53,597 bases of DNA, from positions 1-53,597 of the IMG/VR virus record IMGVR_UViG_3300009158_000064, one strand, 5' to 3'. Every line of letters starts with the position of its first letter. Within the stretch, counting starts at the first letter, position 1. This document shows, in pieces, positions 30,856 through 39,482 of the stretch. The notes below the pieces were generated by a model that was given only the letters and a program-made list of their open reading frames with translations, had not been told where the DNA came from and ran no database searches. The DNA is from a virus. A program made the position numbers and the translations under genes.

Positions 30856-31085
30856 TATACGCTTTCTGTTAATTTTTTTCTGAGTTCTGTGAACCCACCC
30901 ACAAGTTCTCCGTCTAGGAAAATCTGCGGAACTGATCTGGCAGTTGGTACTGCTTCTAATAAATCTTCTTTGGTGTATCCATCACCAATTTTCTTTTCTT
31001 CAAACTGTATCCCTTTACTTTTTAGTAAGGCTTTTGCTTGGTCGCAATAAGGGCAGTCGTACTTACTCCATACTATGGCTTTCAT
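30855..31085 (-). CDS. glutaredoxin
   Basis: The 76-aa protein has the CPYC active site at residues 11-14, the cis-proline turn SVPQIF, and DGELVGGF for glutathione binding. It supplies electrons to ribonucleotide reductase, matching its position just downstream of nrdB. Its end overlaps the next gene by one base. Confidence 0.9.
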   Translation of the reverse strand: MKAIVWSKYDCPYCDQAKALLKSKGIQFEEKKIGDGYTKEDLLEAVPTARSVPQIFLDGELVGGFTELRKKLTESV

Positions 31086-31096
31086 CTTATTTCCTT

Positions 31097-32200
31097 TTAT
31101 AAATTTGGCAATTGGTCGTAATCAAGTGATTCACTCATAATACCGATTACATAATTTGTTGATTCGTTTTCTTGTAGTGCGGTCTGCTTCTTGCTTGTAT
31201 CACTATGTTTGTTGAACCAAGGTATAGGCGTACTCTTTGGCGCATTACCTTGATATTTAATACCGATCTCTTTCAATGCACCTACTGCTGTATAATCAAC
31301 AAAGTCTTTCAATACATTAGCATTCAATCCAATTACAGGTCCTTTGTTGAACAAATAGTCTGCCCATTGTTTTTCTTCACGGATTACATCTAAGTACAAT
31401 TGATATACTTCACCTTCACACTCTTGTTTTGCTTTAGCAAATCTTTCATCTTCTTTGACTACTTGATTGATGATGTATGCAGTCCATGCTTTGTGTAGTA
31501 ATTCATCTTGTAAAATCAATCCAATAATATTACCATTACCAATAAAGATTTTGTTCTCTACCATTGCTAAACTAGTAGCAAATGATACCATAAATCTAAA
31601 TGCTTCTAATGCATAGCTTGCGTTCAATGCTAACCATATTGCTTTAATATGAGTTTCTTCACTTACTGTCTTTGGACTGATTTCTTTGAAACAGTTTAAC
31701 TCGTGTAGTTTGTCATAGTACTTGCCAATACTTGCAGCCATATCCACAATCTCTTGTGTATCGTGTATAGTATTGAATATATCTTTTGGCACATTATAGA
31801 TATTGCGAATGATATGGCTATAACTCTTGCTGTGAATATTTGTCTCAAAGAAGCCCCAGTTGTACATCAATGCTTCTAGTTCAGGGATGCTACATACAGG
31901 GGTAAACACTTGTGTTGGTCCACGTCCTTGCAAACTATCCAATGCTGTCTGTCGTAGTAAGTTACTAGTGAAGATATGTTTAACTGCATCACTGGCTTCT
32001 TTGAAGTCATTGGCATCTTTAGTTAAACTGATTTCTTCTGGTTGCCAAAAGAATCCCCTAGCAGTACTATCAAAGTCTGCGATCTTCTTATATTTAACTT
32101 CTTCAAAACGTTGGATAGTAACTGGACCCAACGGATCTAGAAACATCTTACGATTTAAGTAATCTGTCTTTGTGTGTAAATCGTATTGTGCTTGACTCAT
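31097..32200 (-). CDS. nrdB: class I ribonucleotide reductase, small subunit
   Basis: Motifs match NrdB: WQPEEISL, LDSLQGRGP, and ETNIHSKSYSHIIRNI, where the tyrosine in SYSH corresponds to the radical-bearing Tyr of E. coli NrdB. 'ELLHKAW' and other acidic residues give the di-iron site. Length 367 aa is normal. With NrdA it reduces ribonucleotides for phage DNA synthesis. The ATG overlaps the lipoprotein stop by four bases. Confidence 0.92.
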   Translation of the reverse strand: MSQAQYDLHTKTDYLNRKMFLDPLGPVTIQRFEEVKYKKIADFDSTARGFFWQPEEISLTKDANDFKEASDAVKHIFTSNLLRQTALDSLQGRGPTQVFTPVCSIPELEALMYNWGFFETNIHSKSYSHIIRNIYNVPKDIFNTIHDTQEIVDMAASIGKYYDKLHELNCFKEISPKTVSEETHIKAIWLALNASYALEAFRFMVSFATSLAMVENKIFIGNGNIIGLILQDELLHKAWTAYIINQVVKEDERFAKAKQECEGEVYQLYLDVIREEKQWADYLFNKGPVIGLNANVLKDFVDYTAVGALKEIGIKYQGNAPKSTPIPWFNKHSDTSKKQTALQENESTNYVIGIMSESLDYDQLPNL

Positions 32201-33111
32201 TTTATTACGCTATCAGCAGTTACTTGTATGTTGCTGATACTCCAGTATCCACTTGTATTATTGCACAATGCGCCCCATGAACAACTGTTGTTCCACCACG
32301 GAGCACTACCGGGGCCAGTCGGGCTAAAGCCTTGCCAGAATGATAGATTCAACCAGTAACCATTCTTCATGCTAGTTATCAATGAAGTCATATCTACACT
32401 ACCACTACCTTCTGCACCTGTACCAATACTACTATCATATACTATCACAAAATTACCATTCTGTGAATATGTTACTTTCATTGTAGGAGTTGTTCCGTAT
32501 GTGAAATCAGTCACCATATCAAATGGTTTGCTCATGTCAATGACATTGACCATACTGTGTAATCCGTTAGTAGCAGTAGGTGAACTAGTCATTGATGAAT
32601 AGTTGAAACAACTGTTATTCGCTGTAGATGCGAATGAATACTCATATCGTTGTGGAGCACTAGAACCACCTGTACCTAGATGTAATGTAGATTGTGTGAT
32701 TTTGTTACCATTTGTTTCTATGATATCAATCTCTTGGCAGTTCCATTGGTTCTGGCTACCACCTGCATCACAGTAGTTAGTGCCTTTTGGTTGAACACTA
32801 GGTTGTACTGGGTTTGATACCATGTAGAAACTAGCGTTAACATAGTTCTGTGATAGTTTTGACAGATCAATCGTTGCTTTGACTTGTGTGATATTCACAT
32901 ATCCTTGTTGTGATACAAGTCTACCTGCTTGACAATTTGTTCCTGAACCGAATGTAACAGAGTTACCTGATATTACTGGATCAGTTCCACATCCATTGTA
33001 GTCTACTACAAAAGAAGGGGTGAATGTTGTTACGGTTGCTGTAGGAGCAGTTGTTGTTTTACTACAAGCTGCTAATACTAATACAGTTAATATAACTAAT
33101 AATTTTTTCAT
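32197..33111 (-). CDS. GH16-like secreted lipoprotein between nrdA and nrdB
   Basis: The N-terminus MKKLLVILTVLVLAAC is a lipoprotein signal with an LAAC lipobox. The mature part has WNCQEIDIIETNG: E-x-D-x-x-E is the catalytic motif of GH16-type glucanases, and the surrounding Asn/Gly/Trp-rich strands suit a concanavalin-like jelly roll. Two or more Cys pairs (for example NNSCSWGALC) would form disulphides outside the cell. It could trim a host surface glycan or alter the cell surface during infection. Its placement inside nrdAB is unexpected. Confidence 0.6.
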   Translation of the reverse strand: MKKLLVILTVLVLAACSKTTTAPTATVTTFTPSFVVDYNGCGTDPVISGNSVTFGSGTNCQAGRLVSQQGYVNITQVKATIDLSKLSQNYVNASFYMVSNPVQPSVQPKGTNYCDAGGSQNQWNCQEIDIIETNGNKITQSTLHLGTGGSSAPQRYEYSFASTANNSCFNYSSMTSSPTATNGLHSMVNVIDMSKPFDMVTDFTYGTTPTMKVTYSQNGNFVIVYDSSIGTGAEGSGSVDMTSLITSMKNGYWLNLSFWQGFSPTGPGSAPWWNNSCSWGALCNNTSGYWSISNIQVTADSVIK

Positions 33112-33120
33112 GTTTTTCCT

Positions 33121-35436
33121 TTATAATTTACATGCAATACAATCTTCTTCATTATCAAAGTCGATTGGTTCCAACATTGTTGGGGCTATCTCATCGGGTG
33201 CTTTACTACCCTGTTTGTTAATCAAGCTATAATAGAAAGTCTTAAGTCCCCACATATGTGCTTGCATCAGATTCTTTGCAATCAATGTAGTTGGAACTTT
33301 ACGACCCTCAAAATGAGCAGGATTATAAAATGTGTTAGTACTTATGCTCTGGTCGATGTATGCTGCTAGTACTGCTGCGGTCTTTAAGTAACCATCACAG
33401 TCTTTCTGCTCCCACATCAACTGATACTTGTTCTTTAATTTGTGATATTCTGGAACTACTTGAGTGAAGCTACCTGCTTTACTTTCTTTTACAGATATCA
33501 AACTCATTGGCATTTCAATACCATTTGTACTGTTAATAACTACACTACTTGATTCTACAGGAGCGATAGCCATTTGCGTAGCATTACGTACACCGTGTTC
33601 TTTCATATTTGTGCGTAGTGTTTCCCAATCTAATTCTGGGTTAAAGTCAGTTAGTTGATTAACACCTTTGGCTCTTAGTTCCCACGGAAATGTTCCTTGA
33701 CCATATCTTGTCTTGTCGCTACCTTCACACTTACCTCTTTCTTTAGCAAGTTCTACACTTGCTTCTGTTAGATAGAATGCTAGATGTTCTGCCCAAATTT
33801 TGACTTCAGCCAATGCATCTTTCTCGCCGTACTTAAGACTGCGTTTAGCATGCCAGTATGCTAAATTAGTTACACCAATGCCTAATGGGCGTATCTCATC
33901 GTTACTAAGTTTAGATTGAATACTTAAGAAGTCCTGGTAATCCAATATAATGTTAAGACTCCTATGTAGAATACGGCAAGCCCGACGCATGTCTTCCGGA
34001 TTTCTGAAGGCTCCCCAGTTGATTGAGCCCAAAGTGCAAAGGGCAATGCGACCATCAGGATCATCAAGACGCTTAAAGGATCTAGTGGGTAAAAGTATTT
34101 CACAGCATAAGTTACTCTGGTAAATTGTATGATACTCGGGATCAAATGGACCCTGCTTCATCACATTGTCAATGAACACTAGATATATACGTCCAGTGTC
34201 TGTTCGTTCCTTGAGAATACCACTCTTGAAAACTTCCTCCGCAGCCATCGTTTTCTTACGCAGGGTTTTCTGCTTTTCATATTTGCAGTAAAGTTCTTCA
34301 AACAGATTAGTATCTTTATAAAATGCTTCATACAAGTCAGGTACTTCGTTAGGGTCAAAGAATGTTATGTTCTCTTTGTTCTTGAATCTCTTCCAGAAAA
34401 ATGCGGATAGAACCACACCATAGTCCATGTGTCGCACACGGGTTTCTTCTGTGCCTTGATTGTTCTTGAGAACAATAAGATCATCAAACTGATGATGCCA
34501 AATAGGATAAAAAACAGTAGCACTAGCATTACGGATACCTCCTTGACTACATGAACGTAGATCACCGAACCACTTCTTTAGAAAAGGTATCATGCCGGTG
34601 TGCATGATCTCTCCACCACGGATGGGACTGCCTAACGGACGCAATCTTCCAATTTCTAGACCAATGCCAGCACGTTTGCTAGCATACTTGGCCATCATCT
34701 CTCCCGAAGCAAAGATACTGTCCAGATCATCGTCACTGCGAATAAGCACACAACTACTGAATTGCTTAGTTGGAGTTCCCAGGCCAGCAAGCACAGGGGT
34801 AGCCAATGTAAAAAGACCATCACTAGCAGCATTGTAGTATTCTTTGATGTATCTGAGTCTTGCTGTGTTTGGTTCTTCACTATGGAAGACGGTAGCTGCT
34901 GCAACCATGTAGCGAATTTGCGGAGTTTCATATATTTCCTTAGTGCTGCGATTTTTTACTAGATACTTTTCGATAAGTTGCTCAATAGCGGCATAACTAT
35001 AAGTCTCATCTTTAGAATGATCTATAATATCATTCATTTTGTTCCAATCTTCCTCAGTATACCATTCTAGTAATTCACTTGTATACAATCCTGTAGCTAC
35101 ATTCTTTTTCACAATATCGTAGAGGTGCGGAACCTCATATTGACCATATACATCCTTACGCAGCATACTCATACGCTGCTTTCCTGCTACATACTGATAA
35201 TTCGTATGTCCAACTTCAGGGTTACTTTCTACGTCAATCAAATCAACGATTGCTCGTAATGTTATACTATCTATCTGACTTGTAGTGATTCCATCGTAAA
35301 AGTGTAGTTGACTTTTGATCTCAACCATACTCGGGCTTACATCAGCGATTCCTGTACATACTTTTGCTACTTGTGCTTGCCATTTCTCTAACATTAATGG
35401 CTCTTTTTTGCCATTGCGTTTTAAAACATTAATCAT
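33121..35436 (-). CDS. nrdA: class I ribonucleotide reductase, large subunit
   Basis: The 771-aa protein has an N-terminal ATP-cone-like region (residues about 1-90), the substrate cysteine in QFSSCVLI, the core NLCCEILLPT (equivalent to N437, C439 and E441 of E. coli), ALCTLGSINW with the second active-site cysteine, and the redox tail CIACKL. All catalytic residues are present, so it should be active. A lipoprotein gene separates it from nrdB. Confidence 0.93.
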   Translation of the reverse strand: MINVLKRNGKKEPLMLEKWQAQVAKVCTGIADVSPSMVEIKSQLHFYDGITTSQIDSITLRAIVDLIDVESNPEVGHTNYQYVAGKQRMSMLRKDVYGQYEVPHLYDIVKKNVATGLYTSELLEWYTEEDWNKMNDIIDHSKDETYSYAAIEQLIEKYLVKNRSTKEIYETPQIRYMVAAATVFHSEEPNTARLRYIKEYYNAASDGLFTLATPVLAGLGTPTKQFSSCVLIRSDDDLDSIFASGEMMAKYASKRAGIGLEIGRLRPLGSPIRGGEIMHTGMIPFLKKWFGDLRSCSQGGIRNASATVFYPIWHHQFDDLIVLKNNQGTEETRVRHMDYGVVLSAFFWKRFKNKENITFFDPNEVPDLYEAFYKDTNLFEELYCKYEKQKTLRKKTMAAEEVFKSGILKERTDTGRIYLVFIDNVMKQGPFDPEYHTIYQSNLCCEILLPTRSFKRLDDPDGRIALCTLGSINWGAFRNPEDMRRACRILHRSLNIILDYQDFLSIQSKLSNDEIRPLGIGVTNLAYWHAKRSLKYGEKDALAEVKIWAEHLAFYLTEASVELAKERGKCEGSDKTRYGQGTFPWELRAKGVNQLTDFNPELDWETLRTNMKEHGVRNATQMAIAPVESSSVVINSTNGIEMPMSLISVKESKAGSFTQVVPEYHKLKNKYQLMWEQKDCDGYLKTAAVLAAYIDQSISTNTFYNPAHFEGRKVPTTLIAKNLMQAHMWGLKTFYYSLINKQGSKAPDEIAPTMLEPIDFDNEEDCIACKL

Positions 35437-35443
35437 TCATCAC

Positions 35444-35878
35444 CTATATTTTTTTATTTATTATATCCATATTCACTGGATTGCCCAACTTAAAATCTTG
35501 TAGACTATTACTTATTACCGTGTTAGGGTAGTAATTCAGTATATATTTTGCGTTATCGACCATGACTAAGGCACATTCTTCACTATTATCGTCTATTGCT
35601 AGGCAAAAGTCAATGTCTTTGATGCCCACTAATTGCAGTGTGTATACCATTCCTAATCCTCTACTGAGTTGACAGTAGTTATTTTCTACTAGTAATTCCC
35701 ATGGTCCGGGCCAGTTATCTACATCATCTGGGTGTAGATGATGGTTTAATAGAGGTGCATATTGCCACCATTTGTCTATTGCTAGACAAACGGTTTCTAT
35801 ATCACTGTTTTCTAGGGATTTTCTTAAGTCGTACCAACTCTTAAGTCTTGTTTCATAGTTTAATTGAAATACATTCAC
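35444..35878 (-). CDS. unknown phage protein (144 aa)
   Basis: No function is recognised. It is acidic and Trp-rich near the N-terminus (WYDLRKSLE, DKWWQYAP, WPGPWELL) and has a later 'NYYPNTVIS' ending resembling proteins found beside nrd genes in other T4-like phages. Its stop lies just upstream of the nrdA start. Confidence 0.5.
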   Translation of the reverse strand: MNVFQLNYETRLKSWYDLRKSLENSDIETVCLAIDKWWQYAPLLNHHLHPDDVDNWPGPWELLVENNYCQLSRGLGMVYTLQLVGIKDIDFCLAIDDNSEECALVMVDNAKYILNYYPNTVISNSLQDFKLGNPVNMDIINKKI

Positions 35879-35896
35879 ATTCTACTTATCATTTTG

Positions 35897-36247
35897 TTAG
35901 ACTGTGATTTCTTTCCATGAAACAGTTTCTTCATCCCAACTGTACTGTTTATCATCAGTTGGCATTGGGGTAGGTGGTTCCCATTGGCATGTATCATCAT
36001 TCAATGTCCAGCTTGGGTAAGGTTGAGGTGCATAGAATGCATCTCGTTCACTATCATATGTGTATCCAAGTCCTGCGTAATTTTTACGCATTGGGGTCCC
36101 ACCTAGACGATGCTCTCCACCGTATGTGTTATAGCTTGTTTGTACCCAAGATGCTGGGTCTCCCCACAAACCAGTATTTAATACATCTTGTTCTATAACA
36201 ATCACTGAAGTGACTATTCCGTTTTCTACTTTTGCAAAATGACTCAT
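35897..36247 (-). CDS. small tail-associated protein, unknown
   Basis: The 116-aa protein begins MSHFAKVENGIVTSVIVIEQD and carries 'MRKNYAGLGYTYD..RDAFYAPQPYPSW', a pattern shared by many small proteins encoded next to phage tail fibres (general knowledge). It is likely a fibre-associated or hinge protein. An AATAAATA box lies about 22 nt upstream. Confidence 0.6.
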   Translation of the reverse strand: MSHFAKVENGIVTSVIVIEQDVLNTGLWGDPASWVQTSYNTYGGEHRLGGTPMRKNYAGLGYTYDSERDAFYAPQPYPSWTLNDDTCQWEPPTPMPTDDKQYSWDEETVSWKEITV

Positions 36248-36268
36248 TTATGTCTCCTTTATAATATA

Positions 36269-36276
36269 TATTTATT
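36269..36276 (-). promoter_or_regulatory. late-type promoter box (AATAAATA)
   Basis: AATAAATA on the minus strand between 36247 and 36293, upstream of the small tail-associated gene. Confidence 0.35.
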
Positions 36277-36292
36277 AATTAAACTATGTTAA

Positions 36293-37216
36293 TTAAAAAG
36301 TTATCGATCCTGAACTAGTCCAAGTATATATTCTATATCCACCGGTAGTTGTAATAGTTGGGCTACCTGTAGTGCTTGTTGCTGCTAGATAACTATCTGG
36401 ATAACGAATAACAACGATTCCAGAACCACCTGTATTAGTAAACCCAGCAGGCCCGGCGGAAAATGGGTAATTCCCACCACCGCCACCACCTGTATTTTGT
36501 CCTGCACCATATATGGTAGCAGAATTAAGTCCGCTCCCCATAGCCCCAGACGATCCTGGCCCAGCGCCGCCTTGTCCGCCACCGTTACCGCCTGCACCAG
36601 CTGGCGACCAACCGCCACCGCCACCGCCTGCCCAATAATAACTAGTACCAGTGATAGCATTTAAGACACCGATACCGCCGGCACCACCTGTACTACCTGA
36701 GCCGGCACCACCAACCGCACCTGCTCCGCCGCCGCCGCCTGCACCACCCCCAGCAGTAGCTGAAACTGTTCCTCCGTTATTACCTTGCCCAACAACACCT
36801 GTACCCGGATTTCCATTTGCATGACTATCACCGCCATATGTAACGCCAGCGCCGCCACCTGAGCCACCATTAGCCCCGTCCATCTCCCCATAGTTATAGT
36901 AGTAAGCGCCGCCGCCTCCCCCACCAACGGAAACAACGGATACTGCTGTTCCAGTTATAGAAGAATTAGCACCGTTGCCACCGATACGGTAACTTCCCAC
37001 TGGTACCGCGCCGCCAGCACCTACAGTTACTGTAATTGCTGAACCTGTAGGAACTGCAAAGCCACTTGCGGCTAAGTAGCCGCCACCGCCGCCACCACCA
37101 ATGGTACCGCCACCACCTCCACCGGCAACTACTAGATATTCTACTGTTGATGGTGTAGGGATAGGGGGTATAATCGTTACACCTAATCCAATAGTCACTC
37201 CTGAAGTTATTAACAT
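36293..37216 (-). CDS. Gly-rich adhesin-like protein, copy A
   Basis: The 307-aa protein has a short N-terminal part (VEYLVVAGGGGGG), long Gly-rich blocks with polyglycine II-like spacing (GG.G..GG), and a conserved end SGSITF preceded by YRIYTWTSS. T4-type gp38 adhesins and related tail tips use polyglycine helices to recognise host receptors. Copies B and C follow the same plan with different inner blocks, so they may be alternative specificities. Role is inferred. Confidence 0.7.
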   Translation of the reverse strand: MLITSGVTIGLGVTIIPPIPTPSTVEYLVVAGGGGGGTIGGGGGGGYLAASGFAVPTGSAITVTVGAGGAVPVGSYRIGGNGANSSITGTAVSVVSVGGGGGGAYYYNYGEMDGANGGSGGGAGVTYGGDSHANGNPGTGVVGQGNNGGTVSATAGGGAGGGGGAGAVGGAGSGSTGGAGGIGVLNAITGTSYYWAGGGGGGWSPAGAGGNGGGQGGAGPGSSGAMGSGLNSATIYGAGQNTGGGGGGNYPFSAGPAGFTNTGGSGIVVIRYPDSYLAATSTTGSPTITTTGGYRIYTWTSSGSITF

Positions 37217-37226
37217 TTATATATCC

Positions 37227-38213
37227 TTAAAAAGTTATTGTTCCGCTACCGGTAAAAATGAATAATTTATACCCATCTATCACCGTATTCGATACAGTGC
37301 CGGTAACAATGATGTTTGATGAGTTGTTGTAAACTGAATCTGTGACTCGTATGATTACAATACCCGAACCACCAGTTCCCCCGGTCATGTTATTTGCACC
37401 AAATCCTAATCCACCTCCACCTCCACCTGTGTTAGGTAGACTTGATACTACATTAGCATTATATCTTGCGTTACCACCTCCACCAAGACCACCAAGTCCT
37501 TGATTAATTGTGGATCCTGTAGATCCGCCTCCACCGCCTGCAAAATACACAGAACCCCCGCTTACTTGCCCTACACTTAAACTAGTAGCTAATGTAGTAC
37601 TAATAAATGTAGTGATTGCCCCAATACCACCATTTCCTCCCCTTGCTGCGGTTCCGTTTGCCCCGGCAGCCCCAGCGCCTCCGCCTCCACCGGCAGCCCC
37701 TTGTACATCACTTGTGTAATTTCTTCCACCAGCATAACCTTGAGGTGGAGTTGCTGCCGGTACATTACCAGCTCCTCCAAATTGATCTTGACCACCACCA
37801 CCTGAACCTGCCCCGCCCCCAGACCCGCCGACGTCGCCATCAGTACGGCCATTTGTTGGAGTATAATATCCGCCACTTCCACCTCCACGTGCATTAACTA
37901 AAGTTGTTATAGATGATGTGTTCCCGTTGGTAGCTGCTGCTACTGTAGCGCCAATACCGCTGCCATTAGTTACTAATCCACCGGCGCCCCCTGCGCCTAC
38001 GGTAATAGTATAAAGTGTAGCAGGGGTGATTGAAATATTTGTTCTTTCAATGAATCCTCCACCACCGCCACCACCGCCTCCCGAGTCAGTATCCCAAGCA
38101 GTACCCACACCACCGCCACCGCCGCCACCTACTGCTAAGTAGTCGATAGATGAAATGGTCGGGAATGAAAAATCAACACCCCCAGCTGCAACAGATAAAT
38201 TACCTATGATCAT
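37227..38213 (-). CDS. Gly-rich adhesin-like protein, copy B
   Basis: The 328-aa paralogue starts MIIGNLSVAAGG, has the shared IDYLAVGGGGGGG start, several polyglycine blocks and ends YKLFIFTGSGTITF. It lies 8-10 bases from the flanking copies, on the same strand. The centre differs from copies A and C. Confidence 0.7.
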   Translation of the reverse strand: MIIGNLSVAAGGVDFSFPTISSIDYLAVGGGGGGGVGTAWDTDSGGGGGGGGGFIERTNISITPATLYTITVGAGGAGGLVTNGSGIGATVAAATNGNTSSITTLVNARGGGSGGYYTPTNGRTDGDVGGSGGGAGSGGGGQDQFGGAGNVPAATPPQGYAGGRNYTSDVQGAAGGGGGAGAAGANGTAARGGNGGIGAITTFISTTLATSLSVGQVSGGSVYFAGGGGGSTGSTINQGLGGLGGGGNARYNANVVSSLPNTGGGGGGLGFGANNMTGGTGGSGIVIIRVTDSVYNNSSNIIVTGTVSNTVIDGYKLFIFTGSGTITF

Positions 38214-38220
38214 ATTTGCT

Positions 38221-39129
38221 TTAGAAAGTTATTGAACCTGAACTAGTCCAGATGTATATTCTGTATCCGCCGGTAACAGTGATAGTTGGGCTACCTGTAG
38301 TACTTGATGCTGCTGCAAAACTATCTGGATAACGGACAATAACAACACCAGAGCCGCCTGCTTGACCTGATGTTGGTCCATTACCACCACCACCTCCACC
38401 GCCACCGGTGTTAGCACTGCCTGCGGTTCCATTGGTATCTTGATTTGCACCATTACCTCCGCCGCCTGTTGCAGGATTTGTTCCGCCACCATAACCACCG
38501 CGTGTCGTGCCAGTATAGTGTCCACCGCCACCGCCTCCACCGGCATATGAAACATTTGCACCAGAGATAGTACTATACACGGCTGTACCGCCGTCACCTG
38601 CCGGACCGGATCCAGACGTAGATGAATTTCCACCAATGCTTGTTCCACCACCACCGCCGCCACCTTGTTGATGTGCTCCACTGACCTGTGTACCGTAGCC
38701 GCCGGCATATCCTTGAATAGGTGGACCTGATACCCCGGTACCGCCTGCGCTTCCTAACACACCACTGTTTGGGCCAGAACCGCCACCGCCCCCAGAACCA
38801 CCGTTGCCACCTACGTTTGTGCCTATACCACCAACTGCCCCTCGTCCCCCCGCTGTGGCAGTGACAGAACTAAACACACTGGCGTTTCCGTAGTTACCAT
38901 ATGCGCCATAACTAACACCTGCGCCACCACCACCAACTGTAACCGTATATGGAGTGCCTAATGATATAGAAAAACTACTACTAGATAATACGCCTCCTGC
39001 ACCTCCACCGCCGCCACCTGGTCCACCACCACCAGAGCCGCCGCCGGCGACTACTAGATATTCAACAGAACTCAAGTCCGGTTTAGATATAGTAAATCCG
39101 CCGGTAAGGGTCATTCCAAATAAAATCAT
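38221..39129 (-). CDS. Gly-rich adhesin-like protein, copy C
   Basis: The 302-aa paralogue shares VEYLVVAGGG near the start and the C-terminal YRIYIWTSSGSITF with copy A, plus near-identical DSFAAASSTTGSPTIT before it. Copies A and C are closer to each other than to B, as their C-terminal DNA is alike (36293-36400 and 38221-38330), making them possible recombination partners. Confidence 0.7.
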   Translation of the reverse strand: MILFGMTLTGGFTISKPDLSSVEYLVVAGGGSGGGGPGGGGGGAGGVLSSSSFSISLGTPYTVTVGGGGAGVSYGAYGNYGNASVFSSVTATAGGRGAVGGIGTNVGGNGGSGGGGGSGPNSGVLGSAGGTGVSGPPIQGYAGGYGTQVSGAHQQGGGGGGGTSIGGNSSTSGSGPAGDGGTAVYSTISGANVSYAGGGGGGGHYTGTTRGGYGGGTNPATGGGGNGANQDTNGTAGSANTGGGGGGGGNGPTSGQAGGSGVVIVRYPDSFAAASSTTGSPTITVTGGYRIYIWTSSGSITF

Positions 39130-39131
39130 TT

Positions 39132-39455
39132 TTAATTAGTCCAAGGTAAAGGTAACATTACGATAGGGGGATTTATCTGTAATTCTATTTGATTATCAAT
39201 CTGTGCTTGAACACTAGCTTGATCTACTCCAGAACTATATACCCAAGTTAATACTTCTTCTTCTGTTAAATCACTATATGGGGTAAAATCTGGTCCACCG
39301 CCAAATGTGATTCTAGTTAATCCTGGTATAGTTGCTGAATAAGCACCGTCAATTCCAGTGCAACTCCAGGCTACTTGTACGACTACATCTGTATAACCAT
39401 CTAATTGCACTTGAGAAGCCATATTTTCTATTGTCCATGTATATGATATTGACAT
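39132..39455 (-). CDS. small fibre-associated phage protein
   Basis: The 107-aa protein has an immunoglobulin-like strand pattern in its first half (MSISYTWTIENMASQ, DVVVQVAWSC) and a second half with 'YSDLTEEEVLTWV'. Proteins of this kind are common next to phage tail fibres (general knowledge) and have no known role. Its stop is two bases before the start of copy C. Confidence 0.6.
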   Translation of the reverse strand: MSISYTWTIENMASQVQLDGYTDVVVQVAWSCTGIDGAYSATIPGLTRITFGGGPDFTPYSDLTEEEVLTWVYSSGVDQASVQAQIDNQIELQINPPIVMLPLPWTN

Positions 39456-39474
39456 ATTGTTTCCTTTTATAAAA

Positions 39475-39482
39475 ATATTTAT
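39475..39482 (-). promoter_or_regulatory. late-type promoter box (CATAAATA) overlapping a stop codon
   Basis: CATAAATA on the minus strand contains the TAA stop of the giant fibre gene (39479-39481) and reads toward the small gene at 39132. Confidence 0.5.

Noticed and set aside
36385-38708. Alternative frames in the Gly-rich genes (Val/Gln-rich products)
   Set aside because: Overlapping frames arise from GGN-rich codon runs; the Gly-rich frames alone have matched starts, ends and spacing in three copies.
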